A DNA stretch of 64,000 nucleotides, taken from NCBI GenBank assembly GCA_017643685.1, contig JAEPMY010000004.1, positions 1-64,000 on the forward strand, read 5' to 3'. The stretch is from Sneathiella sp. (lineage in GTDB: Bacteria; Pseudomonadota; Alphaproteobacteria; Sneathiellales; Sneathiellaceae). The notes under the pieces are model-generated. The model ran no database searches. It worked only from the letters and a program-made list of their open reading frames with translations, and was not told where the DNA came from. Shown here one piece after another: positions 10,171-18,573 of the stretch (position 1 is its first letter; each line of letters begins with the position of its first letter). The position numbers and the translations under genes were made by a program.

Positions 10171-10866
10171 TTAGACCTCGAGCCATTCCTTACGGATTTG
10201 CTCGTTAGCCTTTAGTTCATCGGGCGTTCCCTCATACACCATATGACCATGTCCCATTACATAGAGCCTGTGAGAAATCTTAAGCGCAATGGCAAGTTTC
10301 TGCTCAACCAGCAGAATGGATACCCCACGCTTGGCAATTTCTGACAATAGATCACCAACCTGCTCCACAATTTTCGGGGCGAGCCCCTCAGTTGGTTCAT
10401 CAATCATAATCAGGTCAGGATCACCCATAAGGGTGCGGCACATGGTCAACATCTGCTGCTCCCCGCCGGACAGAACCCCCGCATTCACATCTGCGCGGCG
10501 ACCGAGATTTGGAAACATGTCAAACATGTCATCCATTTTCCAGCGCCCCTGATCTTTCATATTTTTAATACCCAGAAGAAGGTTCTGGCGTACAGTCAAA
10601 CCCGGAAAGACATCCCGGTTTTCCGGAACATATCCAAGACCGCGATTAGCAACCTCATGCTCCTTCAAACCAGCGATTTCCTCTCCCCTAAATTTAACGG
10701 ATCCTTGTGGTGCAACCTCACCCATAATGGATTTAATCGTGGTTGACCGACCAACACCGTTACGCCCAAGCAGAGAAACGATTTCCCCTTCCTGAACATT
10801 AAAGGTTACGCCTTGCAGGATGTGACTCTTACCGTAGTAAGCATGCAAATCATTTACTTCAAGCAT
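10171..10866 (-). CDS. livF: branched-chain amino-acid-type ABC transporter ATPase LivF
   Basis: One of the two cytoplasmic ATPases of the Liv importer. Start set at MLEVNDLHAYYGKSH (231 residues, family length); the ATG overlaps the livG end by 8 bp and the 46 residues before it in the track belong to the livG region. The signature LSGGEQQMLTMCRTL and Walker B LIMIDEPTEGLAP are normal. The Walker A reads GRNGVGRST: the usual invariant Lys is Arg. I verified this in the nucleotides (GGT CGG TCA). I recall Arg there in some LivF relatives, so it may be functional rather than decayed. Confidence 0.93.
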   Translation of the reverse strand: MLEVNDLHAYYGKSHILQGVTFNVQEGEIVSLLGRNGVGRSTTIKSIMGEVAPQGSVKFRGEEIAGLKEHEVANRGLGYVPENRDVFPGLTVRQNLLLGIKNMKDQGRWKMDDMFDMFPNLGRRADVNAGVLSGGEQQMLTMCRTLMGDPDLIMIDEPTEGLAPKIVEQVGDLLSEIAKRGVSILLVEQKLAIALKISHRLYVMGHGHMVYEGTPDELKANEQIRKEWLEV

Positions 10867-11614
10867 GTTCAGCCTCCGCACCCAAATACGCTTCCTGTAC
10901 CGCTTTGTTATTACGGATATTCTCCGGTGTGTCTGTGGCAATGATTTCGCCATATACAAGCACGGAAATCCGATCAGCCAGATCAAACACCACGCCCATA
11001 TCATGCTCCACCATCACCAAGGTTTTGCCTTCTGTAATTTTACGGATCAGGGCAATTGCCTGATCTGTTTCAGAATGGCTCATACCCGCGGTTGGCTCAT
11101 CCAACATGATCACATCAGCACCACCAGCAGACGCAATCCCGATTTCCAGGGCGCGCTGTTCTGCGTATGTCAGAACACCTGCAGGTACATGCTGACGATC
11201 GGTCAGACCAATCTCGGCTAGAACTTCCTGTGTCCGTTCATTCAGCTCACGCTCGCGATCCACAAGATGCCAGAAGGAATATTTGTAGTCCTTCGACCAC
11301 ATGATCCCGCACCGAACGTTTTCAAAAACGCTCATCATTGGGAAAATATTTGTAACCTGAAAACTTCGAGAGAGCCCTTTGCGGTAAATCTCATACGGCG
11401 GAAGGTTACTGATCTCCTCACCGTTCAGTGAAACGCTACCGCCTGACAGATTGTAACGCCCGCTCACCAAATGGAAGAGAGTGGATTTCCCCGCCCCATT
11501 CGGCCCAATAATCGCATGGCGCTCCCCTTTTTCAATGTTCAGGTTCACACCACGGATAATCTCGGTAGGCCCAAAGCTTTTGCGAACTTCATTTAGAGAA
11601 ATTGCGATACTCAT
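10859..11614 (-). CDS. livG: branched-chain amino-acid-type ABC transporter ATPase LivG
   Basis: The partner ATPase of LivF, 251 residues, starting MSIAISLNEVRKSFG. It has an intact Walker A GPNGAGKST near residue 38, a Walker B-like VIMLDEPTAGMS, and the H-loop EHDM near residue 207. The ABC signature is the relaxed LTYAEQRALEIGIA found in LivG proteins. Overlap with livM upstream (ATGA) and an 8-bp overlap with livF downstream indicate translational coupling. Confidence 0.94.
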   Translation of the reverse strand: MSIAISLNEVRKSFGPTEIIRGVNLNIEKGERHAIIGPNGAGKSTLFHLVSGRYNLSGGSVSLNGEEISNLPPYEIYRKGLSRSFQVTNIFPMMSVFENVRCGIMWSKDYKYSFWHLVDRERELNERTQEVLAEIGLTDRQHVPAGVLTYAEQRALEIGIASAGGADVIMLDEPTAGMSHSETDQAIALIRKITEGKTLVMVEHDMGVVFDLADRISVLVYGEIIATDTPENIRNNKAVQEAYLGAEAEHA

Positions 11615-12906
11615 TTTGCAGATCCTCCATCAGAAGATACAGGCGCATGTGCCTCTTCCCAAGCTTCACGGAATTGAGGTGCCTGGGATTTTGCGACAAA
11701 CCCGCCAACGACTGTAAAGACAACCATAATCACCCAAGGCAACACGGAATGAGTATCAAACTCAAGCCCTGCCAACGACATCATTGTCTGATCAGCTGGC
11801 ATAGACCGAACATGGTGAACCGTTTCCAGCAACCCGACCAATCCAATAAGGCAAATGATGGTTGGAATACCAATCCGCAAATACGGCATCAGCAACGGTC
11901 CCACCCGCTTCATCCGGATAACCGGCAAATGCATCGCCAGAATACCTGTCAGGCCCTGCGGCGCATACATAACCGTCAGAACGAACAACACGCCCACATA
12001 TAACTGCCAGATTTCCGTATAGTTACTCAGAAGGGTCTGCAGCAATGTGAAGACAACGGCACCAATGATTGGTCCGATAAAGAAGCCAACACCACCGATA
12101 TATGCCATCAGCAGAACGACACCCGATGTAAGAGCGTTCAGGTTTTCCTCAGTCACAATCTCAAAGTTGATCGCAAAAAGGCCTCCTGCAATACCCGCGA
12201 AAAAACCGGATGCGCAGAAAGAAATAAAACGAACTTTACGTTGGCTGTATCCGATGAACTCGGCACGTTCTTCATTGTCGCGAACCGCATTCGCCATACG
12301 GCCCATCGGCGTACGTGAGAACATATACATCAAGGCGATTGTGATGAATGCCCAGATAGCAATGAGGTAATAGACCTCCACATCTGTTGCATAATCAAAG
12401 CCCAGAACATTTGGGCCCATTGTTCGGTCACCACTCACCCCTTCTTCACCACCAAAGAAAGCGACGAAGATCAAAGAAGATGCTGCGACCAACTCACCAA
12501 TGCCAAGAGAAATCATCGCAAAAACCGTACCGGCACGACGGGTGGAGAAGCTGCCGATAATAACTGCGAAAATCAACCCAATGATCCCACCGAAAATCGG
12601 CACCAGAAACATTGGAAGGATGAAAATCTCATACTCGATGTAGTTCATAAAGTGAACGGACATAAACCCGCCGAGGCCGAAATAGACGGCATGGCCAAAG
12701 GAGAGCATTCCCCCTTGCCCCAGCAGCATATTATAGCTGAGTGCAAAGATGATAAAGATACCCATCAGGTTCATGGTGTAGACGGAAATCCCGCTACTGA
12801 AGATAAATGGCAGAATGATCAACAAAACTGCCAAGAAGATCCATGGCCGAAAGACCTTAAACAAAGAAGATCCGGGCGCGGACTGTGCACTAGAAATATT
12901 GCTCAT
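11611..12906 (-). CDS. livM: branched-chain amino-acid-type ABC permease LivM with C-terminal extension
   Basis: Inner-membrane permease of the Liv importer. The core (about residues 25-325) has the LivM pattern, including LSYNMLLGQGGMLSFGHAVYFGLGG, the EAA-like cytoplasmic loop RDNEERAEFIGYSQRKVRFISF, and the usual end MYAPQGLTGIL. After that point another 105 residues follow, with two more hydrophobic helices (about 343-360 and 388-404) and a hydrophilic tail. At 431 residues it is about 100 longer than the common form. It overlaps livG by 4 bp and livH by 4 bp. Confidence 0.93.
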   Translation of the reverse strand: MSNISSAQSAPGSSLFKVFRPWIFLAVLLIILPFIFSSGISVYTMNLMGIFIIFALSYNMLLGQGGMLSFGHAVYFGLGGFMSVHFMNYIEYEIFILPMFLVPIFGGIIGLIFAVIIGSFSTRRAGTVFAMISLGIGELVAASSLIFVAFFGGEEGVSGDRTMGPNVLGFDYATDVEVYYLIAIWAFITIALMYMFSRTPMGRMANAVRDNEERAEFIGYSQRKVRFISFCASGFFAGIAGGLFAINFEIVTEENLNALTSGVVLLMAYIGGVGFFIGPIIGAVVFTLLQTLLSNYTEIWQLYVGVLFVLTVMYAPQGLTGILAMHLPVIRMKRVGPLLMPYLRIGIPTIICLIGLVGLLETVHHVRSMPADQTMMSLAGLEFDTHSVLPWVIMVVFTVVGGFVAKSQAPQFREAWEEAHAPVSSDGGSAK

Positions 12907-13853
12907 GTTTCACGCTTCCCGAAAAGACCAGTTGGACGGAAGATCAGGATGAGGACCAGCAACAGATATGGCAGCAACGGCGCTATCTGCGGCAATGACA
13001 AAGTCCAAAGATCCCGAAGGGCACTATCCGCATCTGTTGTGATGTTAAACAGCATCAACAGGTCATTCACGGAGTAGTCCAGCGCAATCGCGAAAGTCTG
13101 AAGCAGACCGATCAGCAGCGAGGCAACAAACGCCCCCACCAATGAGCCAAGACCACCAACAACCACAATCACAAAGACAATTGGCCCAAGAACAACAGCC
13201 ATGCCCGGGAATGTTCCAAGGGCAGGACCCGCGATCACACCCGCCACTCCGGCAAGAGCAGCACCAACACCAAACACACCCATGAAAACAAGCGGAACGT
13301 TATGTCCCAGCATCGCAGTCATATTCGGATGTGTAATCGCCGCCTGAATGATCAGGCCGATACGAGATTTCGTCAGGATTAACAAGAGCACCACAAAAAT
13401 ACTGATGGAGATTAGCAGCATAAAGGCTTTATAGGCAGGGAAGTCTTGTCCAAAGAAATTAAACAGGGCGAATTGAAGAACTTCTGGCTCTTGATACGCT
13501 TTTGTATCTTTACCCCAGATGAACTGGACAACTTCCTCAATCAGGAAGGCAAGACCAAAAGTAAAGATCAACTCGGCGACATGTCCCCAGCGGTGAACAT
13601 GGCGAAGACCATATCTTTCGACAACTGCGCCGACCAATCCAACAAGGATCGGGGCAAGAATGAGGCCGGGCCAGAAGCCAACATACGTACTGATCGTATA
13701 GGCAAAATAGGCACCTAACATATAGAAGCTGGCATGCGCGAAGTTAAGAACACCCATCATGGAGAAAATGAGTGTCAAACCGCTTGCCAACATGAACAGG
13801 AGTAACCCCGTCACGACTCCATTTAGAAGGGAGAAGAATAGCAATTCAAACAT
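12903..13853 (-). CDS. livH: branched-chain amino-acid-type ABC permease LivH
   Basis: Second permease subunit, 316 residues, with the typical N-terminus LLNGVVTGLLLFMLASGLTLIFSMMGVLNFAHASFYMLGAYFAY and eight or so membrane segments. A VVGGLGSLVGAFVASLLIGLLQTF segment near residue 235 is the family's late signature. It overlaps livM by 4 bp. A 105-bp gap with hairpins lies between it and livK, as often seen where the binding protein is made in excess. Confidence 0.94.
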   Translation of the reverse strand: MFELLFFSLLNGVVTGLLLFMLASGLTLIFSMMGVLNFAHASFYMLGAYFAYTISTYVGFWPGLILAPILVGLVGAVVERYGLRHVHRWGHVAELIFTFGLAFLIEEVVQFIWGKDTKAYQEPEVLQFALFNFFGQDFPAYKAFMLLISISIFVVLLLILTKSRIGLIIQAAITHPNMTAMLGHNVPLVFMGVFGVGAALAGVAGVIAGPALGTFPGMAVVLGPIVFVIVVVGGLGSLVGAFVASLLIGLLQTFAIALDYSVNDLLMLFNITTDADSALRDLWTLSLPQIAPLLPYLLLVLILIFRPTGLFGKRET

Positions 13854-13915
13854 AGGTTGAAGCTCTTACACAAGTTATGGAAATGGCAGATCTAACGTCT
13901 GCTTTGCTGAAATGC

Positions 13916-13941
13916 GAACTGCCCACCGAAGTGAGCAGTTC
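13916..13941 (-). promoter_or_regulatory. stem-loop between livK and livH
   Basis: GAACTGC-CCAC-CGAA-GTGA-GCAGTTC forms a 7-bp stem extended by 3 bp, just after the livK stop. There is no good T run, so it more likely protects the livK 3' end or attenuates than terminates fully. A second small hairpin GCAGA...TCTGC lies at 13886-13902. Confidence 0.5.
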
Positions 13942-13958
13942 TAATTCGACATCCTGAC

Positions 13959-15203
13959 TTATTTTGGACGTTTCATTTTACAGGTAGTTGGCAGGGCTGT
14001 ATCAGCCGCAGCAACAGACATTTCAGTTTTCATGCCATAACCAGAGTTATCTGAATCGAAGGTGATGCCTTCATTTGTGTGAACAGATACATGGATAGGC
14101 TGGATCAATTGGTGATCCTCTGCACGCATGACAACATTCTCACCATGAAGTGTAGTGAACTCCATGCCTTCGAGCTGAGCTGCAACATCAATTGGCTTGG
14201 TGCTGCCCGCTTTTTCCATAGCTGCTGCCAGCATTCCGATTACGTTGGCAATACGGAACTGGGAAACATCTTTCTCAGGGAACTTAGCTTTAAAGGCTGT
14301 GTGGTAAGCTGAGTATTCTGGTGTGCTTGGTGGGTTCACAGGACCTTCGTGAACCAGACGGATTTTGTCTTTACCACCTTCACCAATCGTTTTGGTGATA
14401 CCGTCATTTGCAGCGTAGTAAGTGTAAATCGGGATATCAAGACCTGTGTCACCGATGGCTTTACCAAGGCCAACCATGTCCGCGCCCCAGTTACCAGTGA
14501 TAACTGCATCTGCGCCAGAGGCACGAATTTTCGTTGCATATGGTGTAAAGTCTTTCACCTTCCCGATTGGGTGCAATTCGTTACCTACGATTGTGATATC
14601 AGGGCGTTTCTGCTTCAGGAATGTCACAGCAGCTTTCGCAACCGCTTTACCGAAGGAGTAGTCTTGACCAATCAGGTAAACTTTCTTGATGTCGTCACGA
14701 ACTTTAATAACTTCTGTCAGGGCGTTCATTTTGATGTCAGCATTTGCATCAAAACGGAAGTGCCAGTAGTTACATTTTTCGTTTGTCAGCGCCGGATCAA
14801 CCGCAGAATAGTTCAAAAACAGAACACGGCTGTCTGGGTTACGACGGTTGTGCTTTTTGATCGCATCCGTCAGGGCGTTTGCCACACCAGAGCTGTTACC
14901 CTGAACGATATAATGAACATCTTCACCAATGGCCCGCTTCAGCTGAACCAGGCTTTCTTTAGGGCTGATCTTGTTGTCGTAAGGGACAATTTCGAATTTG
15001 ACGCCATCCAGAATGCCGCCTTTTTTGTTCACCAGTTCTTCTGCAGCAAACTGATACTGGGCCAAACCATTTGTTCCTGTGGAAGCAAACGGGCCGGATA
15101 GAGGGTCGATAAAGCCAATTTTTACAACATCAGCAGCCTGCACGGAAAAGGCAGACATAGTTGCGAACACGGCACCTGCGACAAATGTGGATTTAATAGT
15201 CAA
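13959..15203 (-). CDS. livK: branched-chain amino-acid-type ABC transporter substrate-binding protein
   Basis: Periplasmic receptor of the Liv importer, type-1 binding fold. I set the start at a TTG (15203): GGGAGGA lies 6 bp upstream and the product then begins with a clean signal peptide, TIKSTFVAGAVFATMSAFSVQA, followed by ADVVKIGFIDPLSGPFAST. The track's ATG at 15293 would bury this signal behind 30 charged residues, although it also has an AGGAGG 13 bp upstream. The mature part holds the Leu/Ile/Val-binding pattern (LVQLKRAIGEDVHYIVQGNSSGVA). The ligand is not certain; amides, urea or aromatic acids are also carried by this family. Confidence 0.92.
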   Translation of the reverse strand: MTIKSTFVAGAVFATMSAFSVQAADVVKIGFIDPLSGPFASTGTNGLAQYQFAAEELVNKKGGILDGVKFEIVPYDNKISPKESLVQLKRAIGEDVHYIVQGNSSGVANALTDAIKKHNRRNPDSRVLFLNYSAVDPALTNEKCNYWHFRFDANADIKMNALTEVIKVRDDIKKVYLIGQDYSFGKAVAKAAVTFLKQKRPDITIVGNELHPIGKVKDFTPYATKIRASGADAVITGNWGADMVGLGKAIGDTGLDIPIYTYYAANDGITKTIGEGGKDKIRLVHEGPVNPPSTPEYSAYHTAFKAKFPEKDVSQFRIANVIGMLAAAMEKAGSTKPIDVAAQLEGMEFTTLHGENVVMRAEDHQLIQPIHVSVHTNEGITFDSDNSGYGMKTEMSVAAADTALPTTCKMKRPK

Positions 15204-15366
15204 TTTTTCCTCCCATCGGAATTGATTTTCCCACTTACATACGCTTGGATCTGTATATTTATTATCCGGGAATAGAGTCCATTTTCGGAGCATCGATTGC
15301 CGTCGACGCCTCCTGACCCTAGTGTCGTTTTAATTTTCTCCCCGGTTTTAGCTCCAAGCTAAATTT

Positions 15367-15396
15367 AGTATAATTTTTAAAATAAAAAAAATTCAA
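15367..15396 (-). promoter_or_regulatory. putative sigma-70 promoter of the liv operon
   Basis: Minus strand: -35 TTGAAT at 15396-15391, 18-bp AT-only spacer, -10 TATACT at 15372-15367. Predicted transcripts start near 15360 and have a leader of about 155 nt, which opens with a TTTAGCT/AGCTAAA hairpin and reaches the livK TTG start. Confidence 0.6.
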
Positions 15397-15706
15397 CCGA
15401 AAAATTGCGCTTTTCTAAAATGGCAAAATATTGTGCAAACGGCAATTTTGCCGATATTTTCAACATTTCTGCGCCTATAAAGACTGTTTTACGCCAAATA
15501 TTTTTTTCTACTCTAAATATCCAAACAATTGCCGCAGGAAGTGTGCATATTTTTTAAGCAAGAAACTGCCAATTATTTTAGATTTTTATTATGGAATTCA
15601 GACAAAAACCACTACCCCATACATTTCCGTTGAACGCAGGAACGCGAACCAATAGATTGACGAGGTAAGTTAATATTGGGTAACTCACCTACCAAGCCGG
15701 GTTTTT
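15397..15706. other. AT-rich gene-free region between liv promoter and DUF454 gene
   Basis: About 310 bp with A and T runs and no coding sequence that I accept. The 74-aa ORF at 15431-15655 has no RBS and an improbable composition. It contains a small CGGCAATTTTGCCG hairpin at about 15439. Upstream activator sites for the liv operon are possible; none is recognised. Confidence 0.5.
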
Positions 15707-16111
15707 ATGAGAAAGCAGACAAAGAAAATTGCGCTTTTGGCGACCGGCTGGTTTTTCGTGGCTGTGGGTGCTATCGGAGTTGTTGTTCCCGTTCTGCCAA
15801 CAACACCTTTTCTATTGATTTCATTATGGGCATTTTCACAGTCATCTGAACGATTTCACGCTTGGCTTTTTAACCATCGCTATTTTGGGCCGCCCCTGCA
15901 AGAATGGGAAAAGCATGGTATCATCCCCTTAAGAGCAAAGATTGTCGCGTTATCCACAATGGCGGTCAGTGCGACTTTGGTCATCGTACTGACCGATACA
16001 CCAATGTACGGCCTTGCAGGGATGATTTCTCTCATGCTGATCGGGGCAGGTTTTATCTTAACCCGCCCCAGCAGACGCCCGGTTGAGGGCGCCGAAGAAG
16101 ACAGCCTTTAA
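15707..16111 (+). CDS. DUF454 (YbaN-type) inner-membrane protein
   Basis: A 134-residue membrane protein of the DUF454 family. It begins with a helix (IALLATGWFFVAVGAIGVVVPVLPTTPFLLISLWAFSQSS), which contains the family-defining VVVPVLPTTPFLL and is followed by RFHAWLFNHRYFGPPLQEWEKHGIIP. Two further hydrophobic segments follow. Function is unknown for the family. It is a lone gene, converging with the nucleoside hydrolase: only 3 bp separate the stops, inside the palindrome AAGCTCTAGAGCTT. Confidence 0.85.
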   Translation: MRKQTKKIALLATGWFFVAVGAIGVVVPVLPTTPFLLISLWAFSQSSERFHAWLFNHRYFGPPLQEWEKHGIIPLRAKIVALSTMAVSATLVIVLTDTPMYGLAGMISLMLIGAGFILTRPSRRPVEGAEEDSL

Positions 16112-16114
16112 GCT

Positions 16115-17056
16115 CTAGAGCTTACCCAGTCTCTCATAGAGCAAACCGAAGAAGCGATCATGGTCCAGATCGTCGCACACGAAAGCGTTCGGTGTTTTTT
16201 CCTGAATATCCCACCAATCTGCCAAGGTTTGCCCCATGGTCAGTTCCGATGTGGTCTCAATCGCCAAATGAACATTACGTCCTTTAAAGATTTCAGGCTC
16301 AATCAGATAAGCAACGACACACGGGTCATGCAGCGGTCCCCCTTCAAAGCCGTAGCGCGTCATGTCAAACCGATTGAAATAATCAAGCATCCCGCCGCAT
16401 ACATTCCCGACAGGAGAGTTGAGGTCCTTAAATTTCTGAAGGCGCTCTGGCGTAACCAGCGCCTTATGCGTGACATCAAGCGGCATCATCACAAATGGGA
16501 CACCTGACGATAGCACAACCTCTGCGGCTTGCGGGTCAACATAGATATTGAATTCCGCTGCTGGCGTCGTGTTCCCAAATTCTTTCACCGCGCCGCCCAT
16601 ACAAACAACTTCACGGATTTTTGGAATAATGCGGGGCTCTTTCATCATGGCAAGGGCCACATTGGTCATTGGCCCGATGGGGCAAATAGTGATGCTTTTA
16701 TCGGCCGCCTTCATGCAGGTATCGACAATGAAATCAACTGCATGCTGAACCTGAAGCGGCATGGTTGGATCAGGTAAATCTGCCCCATCGATACCGGTTT
16801 TGCCATGTATCCATTCTGCCGTGACCAGTTTGCGCATCAAAGGCTGAGGGGCGCCGGCGAAAACAGCCATGTCCGCACGGCCTGCGACTTCGCATATCCG
16901 GCGGGCATTACTTTCTGTGAGGGACAGCGGAACATTCCCCGCCACCGTTGTAATCCCTAGCAGGTCAATTTCCTGTTCTGATGCCAATGCCAGCAGGATG
17001 GCAACCGCATCATCCTGACCTGGATCGCAATCGAGAATAACCGATTTTTTCTCCAT
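16115..17056 (-). CDS. inosine/uridine-preferring nucleoside hydrolase
   Basis: Cleaves N-glycosidic bonds of ribonucleosides for salvage. The N-terminus carries the Ca-binding signature ILDCDPGQDDAVAILLAL (D-x-D-P-G-x-D-D). Further family elements are GITTVAGNVPL, PIGPMTNVALAM near residue 127, and a C-terminal Asp in LHDPCVVAYL that completes the metal site. 313 residues is the usual size. Substrate preference (purine or pyrimidine) cannot be told. It is monocistronic, 50 bp from the MocR gene end on the same strand. Confidence 0.93.
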   Translation of the reverse strand: MEKKSVILDCDPGQDDAVAILLALASEQEIDLLGITTVAGNVPLSLTESNARRICEVAGRADMAVFAGAPQPLMRKLVTAEWIHGKTGIDGADLPDPTMPLQVQHAVDFIVDTCMKAADKSITICPIGPMTNVALAMMKEPRIIPKIREVVCMGGAVKEFGNTTPAAEFNIYVDPQAAEVVLSSGVPFVMMPLDVTHKALVTPERLQKFKDLNSPVGNVCGGMLDYFNRFDMTRYGFEGGPLHDPCVVAYLIEPEIFKGRNVHLAIETTSELTMGQTLADWWDIQEKTPNAFVCDDLDHDRFFGLLYERLGKL

Positions 17057-17104
17057 TTCGGCAATCTCTTACCATGCGGCGAAACTGTCAAGACAAGCTT
17101 GGTG

Positions 17105-18475
17105 CTAGCTAATTAATTCCTGCTCACCCGCAGCCTCTAAAACGTTCCGCAACTGTTTCAAGCCCATTTCCATACGCGGCAATGAACTCTCTCCCATTAG
17201 GCAAATTCTGACAAACGCAGCATTTTGCTGATTATTCAGCGAGAAACGATCTCCGCCAATTAGCTGTAACCCGGCATCTTGGCAGCGTTCCAGCATTTCT
17301 GTTAGCACAAGATTTGCAGGAACGGGGAGCCAAAGATGGGAAAGAAAAGGCTTTCCGCGCCTTTGATGATCTGGTAGCCAATTTTTAAGCAAAGAGCATG
17401 CTCTTTGATATCGTTGCTTGCCCTCTTCCCATAGGTCCTGCTGATGTCTCGAAATGATATTGCTGGAAATCAGTTGATTGGCAATATCCAGCAATATGGG
17501 CGATGTCATCCAGCTCATAGCTGTCATTCTGGTCGCCAGCTTTTTTATATATCGCTCCGCCGCCGCTATGTAGCCCACCCGGAGTCCCGGACTGAAAACC
17601 TTGGAAAAGCTGGTCAAAAAAATACCATGCTCTGGATCCAGTTCATAAAAGGTTGGTAGATCCCGATTGTGAAACGGGGCATACACCCCGTCTTCGATGA
17701 TCGGGATGTCATACTTTTTTGCAATCTCCACAATTTGCTGTCGGCGATGAAGCGGCAAGGTAGTGCCTGTTGGGTTATGATTAGTGGGCACTGTTACGAT
17801 CGCAGATATCAACCCTTTCTCGCAAATAGATGCCAAATGATCAGGTTTCATCCCCTCTTCGTCCATTTCCACCGTAAGGGTCTTCAATTTTTGCGCCTGT
17901 GCAGCCGCCTTGATACCAGGATATCCATAAGCTTCAATGGCAATACTATCTCCGGGATTACAAAGCGCCCCCAAAGACAAGAACATTGCGGATTGCGCCC
18001 CCTGGGTGACCATCAAATGCTCTTCAGGAATGGGGCCTGCCAGCCTCCCCACCCAACGCGCGCCCCAATATATATCCTGTTCCCGACCTCTACTGTCGAT
18101 GTAATCTCGATACCCATTTTGTGGGATTCGGTGGGAAAGATCAGAAATGAGGCGTTGAAAAGTGCCTTGTGCTGCGGGATGAAAGAACCGATTTAGCGAC
18201 AAATCAACTTTATCAGGGGCATCCAACTCTGCAACAGGCAGAAAGCGCACATTCCCATCTTCCGCACGTGCCGGAGGGGCGACAAATGTACCGCGGCCCA
18301 CATGGGCAGTCGTCAGGCCCCGCCGCTCCAACTCAGCATAAGCCCTGCTGACAGTACCGACACTGCATTTCAGATCCCAGGCCATATCGCGGTGGGTGGG
18401 AAGGCGCTCCCCCGCTTTCAAACTTCCATCCATGATCCTCTGGTCCAGCAGAGAGATTACGTCTTTTGTCTTCAT
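17105..18475 (-). CDS. MocR-type GntR/aminotransferase transcriptional regulator
   Basis: 456 residues: an N-terminal GntR winged helix (about 1-70, ERLPTHRDMAWDLKCSVGTVSRAYAELERRGLTTAHVGRGTFVA), then a class-I aminotransferase-like domain with the PLP-lysine segment TSFSKVFSPGLRVGYIAA near residue 292. Members use PLP or an amino-acid adduct as effector (family knowledge). It is divergent from a LysE-type exporter and shares a 98-bp intergenic region with dyad repeats, so the exporter is the likely target. Its own substrate may be an amino acid or amine. Confidence 0.92.
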   Translation of the reverse strand: MKTKDVISLLDQRIMDGSLKAGERLPTHRDMAWDLKCSVGTVSRAYAELERRGLTTAHVGRGTFVAPPARAEDGNVRFLPVAELDAPDKVDLSLNRFFHPAAQGTFQRLISDLSHRIPQNGYRDYIDSRGREQDIYWGARWVGRLAGPIPEEHLMVTQGAQSAMFLSLGALCNPGDSIAIEAYGYPGIKAAAQAQKLKTLTVEMDEEGMKPDHLASICEKGLISAIVTVPTNHNPTGTTLPLHRRQQIVEIAKKYDIPIIEDGVYAPFHNRDLPTFYELDPEHGIFLTSFSKVFSPGLRVGYIAAAERYIKKLATRMTAMSWMTSPILLDIANQLISSNIISRHQQDLWEEGKQRYQRACSLLKNWLPDHQRRGKPFLSHLWLPVPANLVLTEMLERCQDAGLQLIGGDRFSLNNQQNAAFVRICLMGESSLPRMEMGLKQLRNVLEAAGEQELIS

Positions 18476-18501
18476 GTCGCTTTATTGTCCCAAGCACAAT
18501 A

Positions 18502-18556
18502 TATCAATTGATAGATACAATATCTCATTATTATATCAATTTCATTATATTGTATC
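18502..18556. promoter_or_regulatory. candidate MocR operator between mocR and lysE-type genes
   Basis: Contains the palindrome TATCAATTGATA (18502-18513), then GATACAATAT (18514-18523) and its perfect inverse ATATTGTATC (18547-18556), centres 33 bp apart (three helical turns). Paired repeats at this spacing fit a dimeric MocR regulator. Confidence 0.55.
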
Positions 18557-18573
18557 AAATATTGAGAAGTACA

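Noticed and set aside
10171-10866. livF as a pseudogene because of its altered Walker A
   Set aside because: All other motifs, the length and the operon overlaps are intact, and Arg at this site may be a subfamily feature.
15431-15655. 74-aa plus-strand ORF in the liv upstream region
   Set aside because: AT-driven Cys/Phe/Tyr-rich product without an RBS, not conserved-looking.
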